DNA of 64,000 nt from Glandiceps talaboti (Eukaryota > Hemichordata > Enteropneusta > Spengelidae). Within the stretch, counting starts at the first letter, position 1; the number at the start of each line of letters is the position of its first letter. The notes under the pieces were generated by a model. That model worked only from the letters and a program-made list of their open reading frames with translations. It was not told the DNA's origin and ran no database searches. The stretch lies in NCBI RefSeq assembly GCF_964340395.1, contig NC_135567.1:10877984-10941983 (forward strand), written 5' to 3'. Made by a program: the position numbers and the translations under genes. Of the stretch, positions 22,677 through 35,581 are shown piece after piece.

Positions 22677-23518
22677 CTTGAAGAACAAAACTAACCTTTA
22701 GGATTTATCGTCTCACACCAACACTCTAAAAGTAGTGTTTTCCCTGGTTTGCTCTATTGATTAAACAAATAGTTTATACGCCCACATAGGACGAATGGTC
22801 CTAACGATGTTTTTAACGAGAAATGCGCCCAGGAAATAAAGTGTTGAAACGTTTGTGGCTACTTCTTTCAAGAAAACACCAAACCATTTTCAGCTAAAAT
22901 CAAGAATATCATTCAGGGTCTTTGTAAAAGAATATTTGAAATATTTTCAGTTTAGCGAGATTGATGTCATTTGCGCCATGTACACTATATCAACTCCGTG
23001 TTCGTGATGAAGGTACCTTTAGATATGTAAATGCGTGTGTAAACAGTTATTTTTACTGGCCTTATTGAATTCAGACAAGGGGGCGGGGGAGAGCTGATAT
23101 CAGAACAGTACCTCTTGATAGTTCTTTAATGAATCTATCTTGAAACAAATTTAGTTGTATCTCTTGAGGTTAGTGAAAGAATTTTACTTAATTAGCTGTG
23201 ATAATTTAGAAGCAGAAGCAGAAAATACGAGTAGTCTTTCCTATTAAAAGTTCCTTTTCTGGTCAGTCCTCGGCTTTCAATCATTGTAAAAAAAATATAT
23301 AAAATGTATGGTTTATGATAAGGATCAATGTCAGGGATGTGGTGAAACTGAGAATTAGGGTTATAAACAATAAATTCAAATTCTCTGCTAAAATGCTGTG
23401 TGAAAAACGTATATGTATATAACACTCGTTATTTTCATTTGATATTAATATAAAATCATTAACTAAGTTCTTGCCTATAGCGACACAGGAGTTAAATACT
23501 AGGAATCAAACAACTTAC
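22677..23518. other. intron, no further exon supported
   Basis: An LRR-like reading near 23125-23180 (QEIQLNLFQDRFIKEL) lacks the 72-bp exon structure. Confidence 0.4.
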
Positions 23519-23590
23519 AGTAGTTGTAGATTTGTTAAATCTGAAAACAGGTCTCTCTCGAAATAAACAATTGGATTGTTTCGGAGATCA
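23519..23590 (-). CDS. LRR exon (repeat 4 found)
   Basis: Exactly 72 bp, phase 2 in and out, acceptor TTTCATTTTGCAG and donor GTAAGT. It encodes DLRNNPIVYFERDLFSDLTN plus LQLL, a textbook LRR with the L.L..N.I pattern. It joins in phase to the 7TM exon. Confidence 0.9.
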
Positions 23591-24781
23591 CTGCAAAATG
23601 AAATCATATTTAAATATATTATTCCGTATGAACCAGAGATTACTTGAGTTAGTTGGCATGCATACTAGTCTTATTTGCAATACAGTGCAATCCCGAAAAT
23701 TTTATTGCATATCTGTACACAAATGATATGCAAATGATGGTGCGATCGTTCTTGAAAGGGCGTGATTGCACAGTATTGTTTTTGCTTAATTTTCAGTTTC
23801 GGATAAGCATATGTACCAATGACATAACCCCATGCTGGGAGAGTGGCAGTGTAGATATATTATTAAAATCCTAACAGTTCTCATATATGACTTACACAGG
23901 TTATAAGGCACAGGCAGTTCAACGTTTCCAGCACTGACTTTTCGATCTGTCTTGGCTGACAATGTTATCTGAATGACAATTTCACAGTTACAGCTGACCA
24001 CCAGGTGGTAGAACAGTGTGATAGTTATTACTTAGGCAAGATTTAAAAAGACAATGTTCTCTTCAGAAAAAATAGTAGGTATGTCGGATTTTTAATATAC
24101 GTCAGTTCTATTTTGGGGTGTGAAATAAGACAAGATACTCGTTGGTCAAAGTACTCTTGTGATATGTTGATGAGATGTACAAGAAGTAAAAGAGGACACT
24201 TACACGTGAAGTTGACTAACACAATGTGCAGATTGTACTAAATAAATTCCACTTACAGTTTTGAAACTCCCAATTTCCCTGAAATGAGTTTATTTAAAAA
24301 AAATAAATGAAATAAAAAGATAATTTTGCAAGAAAGTTAATATATTTTTTTTACCTTTTTGAATATACAAACATGCTTAGGGTCCTTTGGCTTAAACTAG
24401 AGTTGGTAGGGTTACCGGAAAGACGCCATTGTTTTGCTTTTAGTGGACAGCTGTAACTATAAAAATTCTATTCTGATGACGTTCGTCACAAGATAAATGG
24501 AAAGCTCAATGCTAAAATATATGAACCGCTTATGCATTTTATCATAGGTCATTTGATCTACGATGGTGGTGAATAATTTGGGCATTTTTAAAATTGGATA
24601 AAATTACAGTGATATAAAAGCTTCTTCCTTTTTTCCAATTGCAACATGTGCTTAGATGATAGATTATACGAGATCTTAAGGTTGTTGTATTTAACATTTG
24701 AATACAATCAGACATAACATATTATAAATTCATAATAACATTTTCTTTGATATCCAGCTTTTAAACACACAATGTACTCAC

Positions 24782-24853
24782 AGGAGATGTAATCTTTTCA
24801 GTCCAGAGAAGCTATCACGAATGAGTTTATTTAGTCTGTTTTCTGACAGGATT
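24782..24853 (-). CDS. LRR exon (repeat 3 found)
   Basis: 72 bp, phase 2-2, acceptor TCTCTTCTTATTTCCAG and donor GTGAGT. It encodes ILSENRLNKLIRDSFSGLKR plus LHLL. Confidence 0.92.
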
Positions 24854-25075
24854 CTGGAAATAAGAAGAGAAATAAAATTCAAATGTCTCATCATCAGAAA
24901 TAAAATAACATTACAGCATAACATCAGATACCAGATTTAAACTAAATGCCTTCCGTAAGGGCAAAGTCTTTAAGTTTTCATTCCTATACACATTTATTTT
25001 TTATTTGAATACAACATAACATATGGGATTAGTTATGTTTGATTCTTGTAGAAAATTGAATTGAATTTGACGAGC

Positions 25076-25535
25076 ATTTTTAAGATATAGCCTCATTACT
25101 GTAAAATCGTTAAGTATGCAAATGAATCATTAAAACCTAAAGCTACATGACCAAGATTTTCGAGACATGTGTGGCAAATTATAATGAGGTCTGCATTCCT
25201 AACATATAGCCCAAATGGAAATCTGAGATAGATATGTAAAAAATTATATTGAACTTGAAGCTTGCACTCTTCGTCTAGTTTATTTACAAGAAATCATTAA
25301 TTATGCAAATGATTGATTAAAACTGAAAGCTTTCAGTTTTTTTAAAGACGTGTAACGTTTAAAGTATGAACCAAGTTATATGCAATTTGAGAGCATTCTT
25401 CTTAAGGTATAGCCTAATTACCGAAAACTATTCACTATGCAAATTGATCATTAATATACAATGATATACTATAATATGTGCACCTAATTTCGTTTGAGAT
25501 GAGCCAGCCGTTTTAGAGAAAACGAATATAGAGAC
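25076..25535. repeat. dispersed ATGCAAAT-containing repeat running into a CA/CAGA microsatellite
   Basis: Internal near-repeats of ~125-200 bp are built on ATAGCCTAATTACCGAAA, TCATTAATTATGCAAATGAT and AGCTTGCACTCTT. The block ends GATGAGCCAGCCGTTTTAGA and then ACAGACAGACAGAC. A second copy with the same order and end is at 33280-33595; partial copies are at 47370-47450 and 62190-62680. Confidence 0.7.
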
Positions 25536-25587
25536 ATGCACAGACACAGAAACAGACATAGACACATACACATACACATACACAGAC

Positions 25588-25618
<31 letters not shown>

Positions 25619-25640
25619 CACAGACACACACACACATGTA
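25536..25640. repeat. (ACAGAC/CA)n microsatellite
   Basis: ACACAGACA, ACAGACAG and CACACA runs directly following the dispersed repeat. Confidence 0.9.
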
Positions 25641-25705
25641 CTTTTCATCCCTAATGTACAACCAACCATATGGAATATAACAATGGTATGTACATCTATA
25701 CTTAC

Positions 25706-25777
25706 AAATAGAGTAGATTTCTAAGGCCATTGAATAGATTAACTGGTAAGTTCTGTATTGAATTATTCGACATGTCA
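25706..25777 (-). CDS. LRR exon (repeat 2 found)
   Basis: 72 bp, phase 2-2, acceptor ending GACGACAG and donor GTAAGTATA. It encodes DMSNNSIQNLPVNLFNGLRN plus LLYL. Confidence 0.92.
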
Positions 25778-25850
25778 CTGTCGTCAAAATAAAAGAAAGT
25801 AATGTGAAAATACGCATTTTAGTTATTCACAGTACTGCATTGCATTGCAT

Positions 25851-26629
<779 letters not shown>

Positions 26630-26688
26630 TGTTTTATATAACCCTCAAATGTGTCAGCTTGGTGATCTTCAAGTTACAATCTACGTAC

Positions 26689-26763
26689 AGATAACCCAAA
26701 AATGTCATATAACTGAGCGTGAAATTAAAGGCATCTCTCACAAAATACCCGCGGTTAAAGGTC
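26689..26763 (-). CDS. LRR exon (repeat 1 found)
   Basis: 75 bp, phase 2-2, acceptor GTGTTCTATTTTCAG and donor GTACGT. It encodes TFNRGYFVRDAFNFTLSYMT plus FLGYL. This is a divergent, 25-residue LRR, but phase and flanks agree with its neighbours. Confidence 0.8.
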
Positions 26764-27307
26764 CTGAAAATAGAACACATCAAGAGTTTTAGAATATTGC
26801 CAGTTAATGAAATATAACTCCTTTGGTGACCCAAACCTCAACAACAATTTCCCAAATTTACTATATTATGCACATAATGCACACACATTATCACATATTA
26901 TATTATAGCATTACAAATTCCAGTGAATTTTGTGACGTCATCGTTGTTCATTATAACTGATAATGTACTCCATTATTGGGCATCTTGGCCCAGGAACGAG
27001 CATAACAATATAAGCTTATGTCCGGGTATTTAAGAACGGAAATTATGGGGTAAACACCATAAGAATTTTTAAAAAGATTGAAATTAAAATGAAACAAATT
27101 TGTGTTCACAGCAGTTCATTGAAGTGTATATATGTGTGTACATGTACGTACGTGTGTCGCTATGATTAGTATTCAGCTTCCGGGCCGAACATGGCAGACG
27201 ATGTTCATATATATTTGTATATGTGAACATCGTATATTGTACGTTGTTTTGCGTTTCTCGGTCTACAAATTCACCGGAATTGGCAAAACTATAAATAATA
27301 ACAATAA

Positions 27308-27437
27308 TGTACGCCATCCCAGTCCATAATGGACTCAAGCAAACTTTGCACTCCATCATGGGCTCATCTATCGCCTCGCCCATTATGTCGTTCAAAGTTT
27401 GCTTGAGTCCATTATGGGCTGGGAGGGCGTACATTAT
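27308..27437. mobile_element. ~130-bp fold-back element in intron
   Basis: The left arm AATAATGTACGCCATCCCAG...CCATAATGGACTCAAGC is the reverse complement of the right arm ...GCTTGAGTCCATTATGG...GGGAGGGCGTACATTATT, with AAACTTTG also mirrored. There is a short central spacer and no ORF. Confidence 0.85.
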
Positions 27438-27686
27438 TGATTAAATAAATCTTTAAGGTTTCCATTGAATTATGCAAGCTTAAGTGCCGTACGTGTAGTA
27501 AACGTATAATTCCAGGGTTTTTCATCTGAACTACAACAATTAGAAACGTAAAAGAAATAAAAAGTAAAAGAAATTTTTTAACACATATACCACGTGACTA
27601 GTTTAATGTATACATGGACAATTGAGAAACATATAACATTATATGAAAACAGCAATTTCAGAGTTGTCGATATTGTTTACACTTAC

Positions 27687-27789
27687 AGACTTCTCACTTC
27701 AGGACTCAAGTCATGCAAGTCATTCAATGACGTATTGAGACATTTGGCTTCAAGGTTCCTGCACGAACAACCATCTGGGCAAACCACGT
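27687..27789 (-). CDS. LRR N-terminal cap exon
   Basis: 103 bp, phase 1 in and 2 out, so it adapts the phase-1 LDLa modules to the phase-2 LRR exons. It encodes DVVCPDGCSCRNLEAKCLNT, then SLNDLHDLSPEVRSL. The CP.GC.C....C pattern is the LRRNT disulfide cap. The donor is GTAAGT; the acceptor tract is weak. Confidence 0.85.
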
Positions 27790-28152
27790 CTTTTGAAATT
27801 GAATTGAAATGTTACCAATATTTATATATCATCTCCAGATATGGAACTTACGAACCCGCCATGTTGAATGTTGCACCATGGGAAATGTGATAATAAATGC
27901 TAATCAATTAGTATTATGAACAATATTGTTATATAGTTTGTAACCCTGATCATTGTTATCGGTAGCTCCAGATTAGGTAGTACGATAACCTCAGATAATC
28001 CCATAATCCTTTGCGTCTGAGCATGCTCAGTCTTCCCTATTTCGGCGGTATTTTCCAAGTTGATACGTGATGAGGAGTATAGACATTAGAATAAGGAATC
28101 AGGAAACTGACATATAGTGTTATGAGTGACAAAAACCAGGAGGGTATTTATT

Positions 28153-29200
28153 AATTATATACATAGACCCATTCAGTTTGCTATTTGGAGTTAAATTTTA
28201 AGGTATTGTATTTTTCATTTAGGGAGAGAGTGTATCAATTTTTATGAAATTAAAATGTTATAGCCCTCGACTGTTCATTCAAGATTCAGATGTACTTGGC
28301 GACTAGCGCCCTCACTATGTCTACGATCTACTACCTTACAAGTTTAGATCAGTAGAATCACACCATAGATTTCCAGGTAGAGGAGAATTTGTCAATGAGG
28401 AGACATTTATTCAAAGGCAGTGACTATTTCTTTCACAAATTATGGACACTTTCGTTGAAAAAAGGAAACTGAATAATAAATGGATATACTAGCTATGCAT
28501 AGAACTAAGGCCATACATTAAAATATTGACGCCAGACTTAGAGTGTCGAAAACTTGGTAACATATTAAAAATCGCACTGCCAAAAATCATTAAACATTCT
28601 ATGAACAGTCAATAATAGATTAAATAGACAACATTGTCTCTGCGATGTAACTGTCTGGAATGTACGCTTCTATATGATGTCATCATACATGTTTATGTAA
28701 TGACTGCACGAAATACTAGATGAGCAGTGTTTGTTCACTGATCTGTTTACATTGCTTATTGTGATCGATTGGCAATCTATGAATTGAACAGTAATGTTTA
28801 ATTTTAAACATGTTTTTTTATTTCTTGTAACCAAAACAAGTCTATTTCACGGAGGCTAAATGTGCGACAGTGTTTTCAAGTTTTAACTTTGATGTACATT
28901 ATTTATTGTCGTACCCATGTTGTTGTTTGCATGTTGTGTGTCTGACACACATGCCATGAATCAAAATGAAAACATATATTTAAAAGGTATCTTATTATTT
29001 GTAAAAGCAAATTATTAGTCATTATAAATCACGATACACACCTTTAACAATAACATCATAGAGTCAGTTTGATATTTATATAAAACAATTAAAATTGAGT
29101 TCCGACCATGACGTCAGAACTACAGTAATATTAAATGTATGAATTTCATATTAATCTATTTGGATGTCAGACCATTGGAATATGAATGACTATGTATATT
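28153..29200. mobile_element. non-autonomous TIR element, copy 1
   Basis: TATATACATAGACCCATT at the left end is mirrored by AATGACTATGTATATT at the right end. Internal landmarks are shared with copy 2 at 34466-35078: GATCAGTAGAATCACACCAT, TTTCCAGGTAGAGGA, GAGTTCCGACCATGACGTCA. No transposase ORF is present. Confidence 0.7.
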
Positions 29201-29824
29201 GAATATGAGAGAAAATATAATATTCCAAACAGGAATTCTCGCAAATCGGTACAGTTATGTAGCAACATAAAGCACAGTTTACTGTCACTCCTTATCTCAA
29301 TACACTTTTACATGTAACATAGACAGTGTCTTAGAATTGAATATCACACATTCTTTCAGTTTCTTTCATAAATAACACTATATTGAAGAGAGAAGATAGT
29401 TTTGTTGTTGTCTTAAACAGTTCATGAAAAACACTGAACTAGTATGGCTGGGATGTAGCTACCATGACTGATTTCAAATTTTAAATATTTGAGAGTTAGA
29501 AAAACAGTGTTGTTTACTTACTTGGTGGGGTATTATTTAGTTGTTTGTATCTATAGAAGTTCTTGCAGTGTTAGCGATAACAAAACTACTGATAAAACAT
29601 TAAGGTTCCACCGCCTGAAATGTTTTACCCTAATATTATCAGATGCGATTTATATTTCGTGATCTTGACCTTTGACCTTGACCTTCTGGGCTAATTATAA
29701 CAATCTAGCTAATTCATGCCTACCATAGCGATATTTTAGTGTGTACATATTGCTAATTTATTTTATGTTATGTCGTTGCTTTTAACATTAATAATGCAAG
29801 AATCTAATAAAAAAATGTACTTAC

Positions 29825-29944
29825 CACAGTAGAGTTCATCATCGCCATGGACACAATGGCGTATACCATCACATACATACTGCTGGCTAACGCAGTTTGT
29901 GTTATCTCTGCACTTGTATGACCCAATAGGGCATTTGAAATCAG
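29825..29944 (-). CDS. LDLa exon 7
   Basis: 120 bp, phase 1-1, donor GTAAGT. It encodes DFKCPIGSYKCRDNTNCVSQ, then QYVCDGIRHCVHGDDELYCG. All six cysteines and the acidic calcium-binding end (GDDE) are present. Confidence 0.93.
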
Positions 29945-31751
29945 CTAAAATCAACAAGAAAATAGGAAACATAATGAAGAAGTTTTAAAATAAAATTGTA
30001 CTGTGATTATACAAATTGGTTGATACAGTATTAGCTTTTATGGTATATTTCGTATGTTCGTGTCATTCTGTCACACATCAATGAGAAAGAAGCCCTGTTA
30101 CCGGAAAAGAACTGCCAACGTCTATTCTTGATAAACGTTAAATGCAAATATTTAACGGACCGGAAATTATTAAAATACTTTAAATATATCCATGATTTAT
30201 TTGATGATATACAATTCACAAAATGTACATTCTTTTCATGCTTTCATTTTGTAAATATATTGATCAGTATGTATACGAATTTAGTAAAAACATAGATACA
30301 GTGTCTGCCAAAGAGTAATGAGCAAGGTGGTGTTAGTTTATTTTGTTACTATGTTTTCACTGTGACAGATAACTACATGTAATTTGAATTTATAAGTTAA
30401 TTTGGAATGGTGTTATAATAAAATCAATAGACATAGACTCTGCCTCAGCCTTACAGACGGGGTCTAAACATGGTGCACCTGTCAACATTTCAAAGCATTC
30501 ATTGAAGCATTCTTGGATGTTTAATCTTAAGAACACAAGTCAGTCTAAACATTTCCTTTCTGGTACTATAGTATTGGAAACTAGATTTTGGAGGTAAATA
30601 GATAGTGAACAGATTAAAGTGTTAATCACTCTCAGATATAAAGTACATTTTTTTGGAATAAACTTTTGAAGATTGCTCTGAGGTCTCTTATTGTCCAAGT
30701 AATGTTGTTGATTATTTATAAATTGTTGTTGTTTAATTTAAGTAAACTAAGACGTTGTATATTACAGATCATGGTCCAATCAAAGTGTCAACGAGAACTG
30801 TAACCTTATAAATGAGAATGGCGATATATTTTCTTTGATAAACGTCTATGGAAAGTACGAATTTACGGTTGATTTTCTAACTTTTCATGGTATTATCAAT
30901 GTCAGGCCTTGATTATAGAAAAGAAAAATCTGTTTATTTCTAAGCCTTATGCTCCATTTCTAAAGAATGGTATTATTTGTAATAACATTGGCAAGAAAAT
31001 GTAGACAATGTATAGCTAGAAACGGAAGTTAAAATAGAACAAGAGGTTTGAAATATTATTAATCAAAGATTATTTTGTTTTGATCAAATAAGTTACACAT
31101 GATGTAGCATTCACTCTTTTCAGTACAATATGTTTAACCGTATAATCTGCACAAACATGTTTCTTTTTTGTTCTGCAACTCCCAGAAAATGAGAGATGCA
31201 CAACTTATGATCATGAAACAAAAGCAATATATCGGGAATATATTTTACGATTGTTCATTTGTTGGGCAGATCTAGAACTTGATTTTCAATGTAATTTCTG
31301 TAATGTGATATTTTCTCAGGAAGAAAAACATTGAATAATTATTTTAGATCAAACAGCTCATTCTTGGAATATCCGTTATCTTCTTGCCAAACAAAATATA
31401 ATTTGTAAATTGACCAAGGTTGAACCAAACGTCAATATTTTAGTAGTAAAACAATCTAGATGCTCTAGGAAAGTTGCAGCACCAAAGACAAAGTGGATCA
31501 CTGATCATTTAGATACATTTTTTTTCATCTTCTTTAATGCCAAATTATAGTATGTAATGTCTTTAATGTAGGTAGAATTGTACATTTGTTTCCATGGGTC
31601 TTGCTCTTCTTTTTTAAACGTTCCATGACTTTTCTTATTTCATCATCTGCTGCTGCCGTTTATATCTATTCGGGAAATTGCAATAAAAAACGCTTTCAAT
31701 GTCCATACATTTATGATAATAAATAGAGATATCACTTAGCCTTAAAAACAA

Positions 31752-31753
<2 letters not shown>
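29945..31753. other. intron, no exon seen
   Basis: Between LDLa exons 6 and 7. AT-rich with no splice-flanked open segment noticed. Confidence 0.45.

Positions 31754-31796
<43 letters not shown>
31754..31796. repeat. (AAC)n microsatellite
   Basis: Fourteen or so ACA triplets, just 3' of LDLa exon 6. Confidence 0.95.
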
Positions 31797-31797
<1 letters not shown>

Positions 31798-31811
31798 TAA
31801 TATAATCTCAC

Positions 31812-31934
31812 TGCAAGTTCGTGGGTCCTCGTCTTCCTTATCTGGACAGTCTGCCATACCATTGCATAGACTGTGCAGTGGGATACAATAACTTCCAGGG
31901 CATTTGTATGTATAGTCTGGGCATAGGAAATCAT
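31812..31934 (-). CDS. LDLa exon 6
   Basis: 123 bp, phase 1-1, donor GTGAGA. It encodes DFLCPDYTYKCPGSYCIPLH, then SLCNGMADCPDKEDEDPRTC. Six cysteines and DKEDE acidic ligands are present. Confidence 0.92.
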
Positions 31935-32599
31935 CTAGTAATGATAATACAATTTCACATTATGTTATGCAAAACATACCTTAACGCCGAATTTTATTTC
32001 AACTTATAACTGTCATATGATATATACTGATCAGGTTTATTGACTATTTTACTACGGAGTACAGGAGGAATATATGTCAACATTCGCATGTTTTTATGCC
32101 TTACACGGTGAATAGTTCACTAACTGTATACATAACCACATACCCTACACATACCGTATTGATTGTTCAGGTACACTCGGCTCCCTTGTATAAACATTTG
32201 TAATCTAGCTTATTGTATGGTCTTCCTTCTTTCCATAAGCTAGACGGTGAGTGGTTACAGAAGGGATATAGGTGTGGCAGAACAATCAACACATTGTGTG
32301 TACTCCTGGTGCTGATAATAACTTATTGGCAATAAATTAAACCATAAACAATGGAGTAGTAATAAAATTACCTTTATGAGAATATAGGTAGTCATCATTG
32401 TCATAGTGTGCAGCGTTTTACAATAATGATATTTTGTCGTCTATTTTTGTGCGATTCTCGACATGTGTCCACCTTTGAATTCTTATCAATAGCACAAATG
32501 TAACTATATGCAAGTGTTGTGTTCGATATTGAACACAAATATAAGACGTTTGAAAAACAAGTAAAGATGTAAAGAAATCAAACAAATGTTTTCACACAC

Positions 32600-32740
32600 C
32601 ACAATCACGTAAATGTGAACCATCTCGACATCCAACTCTATAACCAAACTGATCCAAATCAAACAAGCACCAATGCTTTGAAGCAATACAAAGACCACTC
32701 TGACATTGTATTTCGGTTACATGGCAAGGCTTGTCGTTAT
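32600..32740 (-). CDS. LDLa exon 5 (divergent)
   Basis: 141 bp, phase 1-1, donor GTGTGT. It encodes NDKPCHVTEIQCQSGLCIAS, then KHWCLFDLDQFGYRVGCRDG and SHLRDCG. The spacing between cysteines 4 and 5 is enlarged and the SDE calcium motif is lost. Confidence 0.82.
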
Positions 32741-32918
32741 CTGAAAGGCAACAGGTTGTTTTGAAGAATCTCAGTACCATTGTACTCTTTCGATTAAGTT
32801 ACAATGCATTGAGATTAATAACAATCATGTAAATTAAGGAAGGGACTATTTGAAAGAGGCAACAATATTAATGAAACCATAAATTGTTTCCATGATAATA
32901 GTGGCAATAAGATCATAC

Positions 32919-33038
32919 CACAACCAACTTCGTCTTCAGATTCTCCATAATCACAATACACACAATCTGTAATTCCATCGCATCGCAGAGTTGGTGCTAG
33001 GCATGTGCCATCAAGACACTCAATAGCATTGCAAATAT
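32919..33038 (-). CDS. LDLa exon 4
   Basis: 120 bp, phase 1-1, donor GTATGA. It encodes ICNAIECLDGTCLAPTLRCD, then GITDCVYCDYGESEDEVGCG. The calcium motif SEDE is present, and an extra Cys sits before it. Confidence 0.88.
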
Positions 33039-33279
33039 CTAGACAAAGATACAATTCAGGAGAAAATTTATAGTTTATTTGGGATGACTAATTTATCAAA
33101 CATAAGAGCGTATTTTAAACATTTATTGTTACTATAGTTCAGTGGTACTAAAGTACCACAAGTACATGTGCAATACCCAAGTTGTTAATTATTAAATCCA
33201 CTTTCAATCTTATTAGGACATATGCCATTTCCTTCGTTTGAAGTATGTACTAAATTGTATTCATTTTAAGTGTGTCATT

Positions 33280-33558
33280 TTAATATATATCCTAATTACT
33301 GGAAATCATTAATTGTGCAAATGACACACGAAAATTTTATCATCAGTGTATGTACTGTATTATATTGAATTTCAGCTTGCACTCAAAAAATAATGCATAA
33401 TTACCAAAAATCATAAAATGCTAAATATTTATTGATTGCATGTTATATTTACCAAAAACCGCATCAGTTCAAAACATTTCCCCAAAGAATTTGTATTTCT
33501 TTGGAATTGAGCCAGCATGTTTTTGAGAAAAGCATAACACAGACATACAGACAGACAG

Positions 33559-33591
<33 letters not shown>

Positions 33592-33595
33592 AGAA
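33280..33595. repeat. dispersed ATGCAAAT-type repeat + (CA)n, copy 2
   Basis: Shares TCCTAATTACTGGAAATCAT, TAATTGTGCAAATGA, CAGCTTGCACTC and the end GAGCCAGCATGTTTTTGAGA followed by ACAGACAGACAGAC and (CA)n, all in the order seen at 25.1-25.6 kb. Confidence 0.7.
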
Positions 33596-33612
33596 TGAAC
33601 ACACTTTCTTAC

Positions 33613-33741
33613 CAATATCGGTACAATTGGCTTCATCAGTTCCATCTAAACAGTCAATGTTTAAATCACAATGTTTATTTGCATCAATGCATTGCCCACT
33701 AGAACAAGAAAAATGATTGTGTCCATTGCATACAGAGGCAT
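33613..33741 (-). CDS. LDLa exon 3
   Basis: 129 bp, phase 1-1, donor GTAAGA. It encodes ASVCNGHNHFSCSSGQCIDA, then NKHCDLNIDCLDGTDEANCT. A canonical LDLa. Confidence 0.93.
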
Positions 33742-33851
33742 CTAAGGGTTTAAACGTAATTTTTTTATGAATACTAGTTTATGTCTATGCATTCAAAATT
33801 ACTTGCTTTTATGATATGAACTACTTCAATTGATGCTTACATGGTATATGT

Positions 33852-33852
33852 C

Positions 33853-33899
<47 letters not shown>

Positions 33900-33900
33900 A
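33852..33900. repeat. (CAA)n microsatellite
   Basis: About 16 CAA units. Confidence 0.95.
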
Positions 33901-33991
33901 GATATTAATGAATAACAATGTATTTTCAACAGCATGGTAAATTACATATTGTTATATAAATGTTGATTTCACAAATGTGTATAAAACTAAC

Positions 33992-34102
33992 CACAGTCAT
34001 TCTCGTCAGATCCATCAAGGCAGTCTTTGTGAAAATCACAGAACTTAGTAAATGGTATGCGTCCACTACCATAGCACATAAACCAATCAGCAGAAGAATT
34101 AC
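33992..34102 (-). CDS. LDLa exon 2
   Basis: 111 bp, phase 1-1, donor GTTAGT. It encodes NSSADWFMCYGSGRIPFTKF, then CDFHKDCLDGSDENDCG. The first two cysteines are reduced to one, but DCLDGSDENDC is canonical. Confidence 0.88.
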
Positions 34103-34304
34103 CTACAAGTGGGGATAATCGGTGAGATAACACAAGTTCAGATTTATCTTAACCCTTCCAACCCTGGGCCCCTGGCAGGGCGTTATATAAATTATTGTAC
34201 TAAGTTACAAAACACCTGGTGTCCAAACTGACCAAGCTAGTATACCCTAATTTTTGCCACGTAACAATGATCCCCAAAATATTGCACATGTGACCTCATT
34301 AAAT

Positions 34305-34465
34305 ACTTATATATAATCTCCCGGTATTCTGAATGAGTGTTACGTCATCGAGGACAAATGATTCCCCTCATGTCGGCCGTATCCCTCCGAGCCGATAGGT
34401 ATAGAGGAATCATGAGTCCGAGATGACTTAGCACGAATGAGAAATACCGGGAGATTATTTAATTA
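34305..34465. mobile_element. ~160-bp fold-back element
   Basis: AATCTCCCGGTATTCTGAAT at the left is mirrored by CTCATTCGTG...GAGAAATACCGGGAGATT (read 34430-34458), with internal GTCATC..GGAC and ATGATTCC also paired. No ORF. It directly abuts the TIR element that follows. Confidence 0.8.
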
Positions 34466-35078
34466 TTATATACATAGACCCACTATTTTATTCTATTATG
34501 GCGACAATTTTAAACCAAAATTGTCATCAATTTTACGAAGTGATGGGGCTACAGCGCTCAGCTGTTCATTTAGTTTTCAGAATGTAGACGCCATTGCGAC
34601 AGTTGCCGTCGCTACTACTACTACGAACTTATATGTTGAGATCAGTAAAATTACACCACAGACTTTTAGGTAGGGAACATTTTGCCAACGACGGGACGTT
34701 TGTCAAGAGCATCGGAAAAAAATGACATATCAAGAGACTGACTAACGAACGGGTACCTACACCAGTTATGCATAGAACTCGGCTCAGAGTCATGCACTAA
34801 AAACATCAATACTGGCAAGTTAAAATGTCGAAAACATTGTGAAATTTTTCAAAAACACATCAAAAAACGTTAAAAATTCTATCAATAGTTTCATTTAATT
34901 TAACAACAGCAACATCGTTCCTGTCTAGGTTATTGATGTTTAAAGACAATTCAAAATAGTTCCGACCATATTACTATAGTGTGGCATTAAAGTATAGTAA
35001 TATGAAATGAATGGATTTCATATTACTATACTTTGACGTCATACCCTGGGAATATGAGGGTCTATGTATATAATAATA
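34466..35078. mobile_element. non-autonomous TIR element, copy 2
   Basis: The ends TATATACATAGACCC and GGGTCTATGTATATA are inverted repeats. The interior shares GATCAGTAAAATTACACCAC and TTCCGACCATATTAC with copy 1 (28153-29200) but is about 430 bp shorter. A local hairpin, TAGTAATATGAAAT...ATTTCATATTACTA, sits near the right end. Confidence 0.72.
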
Positions 35079-35581
35079 ACAATTATGAAAATGGTCATTA
35101 CTACAATAAACTTGTTGGATTTTTCTCATATTTTTAAAATTGTTATTGGTGAACTTCAAAAAATTACATTGTTTTTAATTTCAAAAAATTATCAAATGAT
35201 ACACACATATTTCATAAGATATATGTATATAGACATAAAATCTTCTTTTTTATCTATCATGTACACAACAAACATGATATCTAGATATCATTTTTTTATG
35301 AATTCAGAAAATGAAAGTATCACATTACTGGATTACTCGAGTCAAAACCTCCTAAGCTTGAGCAAGTAAAACCATATAATTTTTGAATAAACATATTACA
35401 ATGATCCCAAGAAAAATGTCCATTAACTATTCAAAACGACCACCACTACAATTAAGTTATTAAATTGTTCACATTTGTTAGTTTGTTCCTGTGAATTTTC
35501 TCATTATCATTATATTGTATTTGTGTTCACGGGTTATACAATTACTGTAGTCATTTCAGTGCTAAGCAGATTTATACTTAC

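Noticed and set aside
23875-23960. Minus-strand exon-like reading SAKTDRKVSAGNVELPVPYNLC before GTAAGT
   Set aside because: No suitable acceptor in phase 2 and no LRR or other pattern; a phase-2 reading meets a stop at once.
24259-24280. 22-bp microexon between TTTCAG and GTAAGT in the LRR region
   Set aside because: Length breaks the phase-2 chain and it encodes only a few residues; possibly the stump of a decayed LRR exon.
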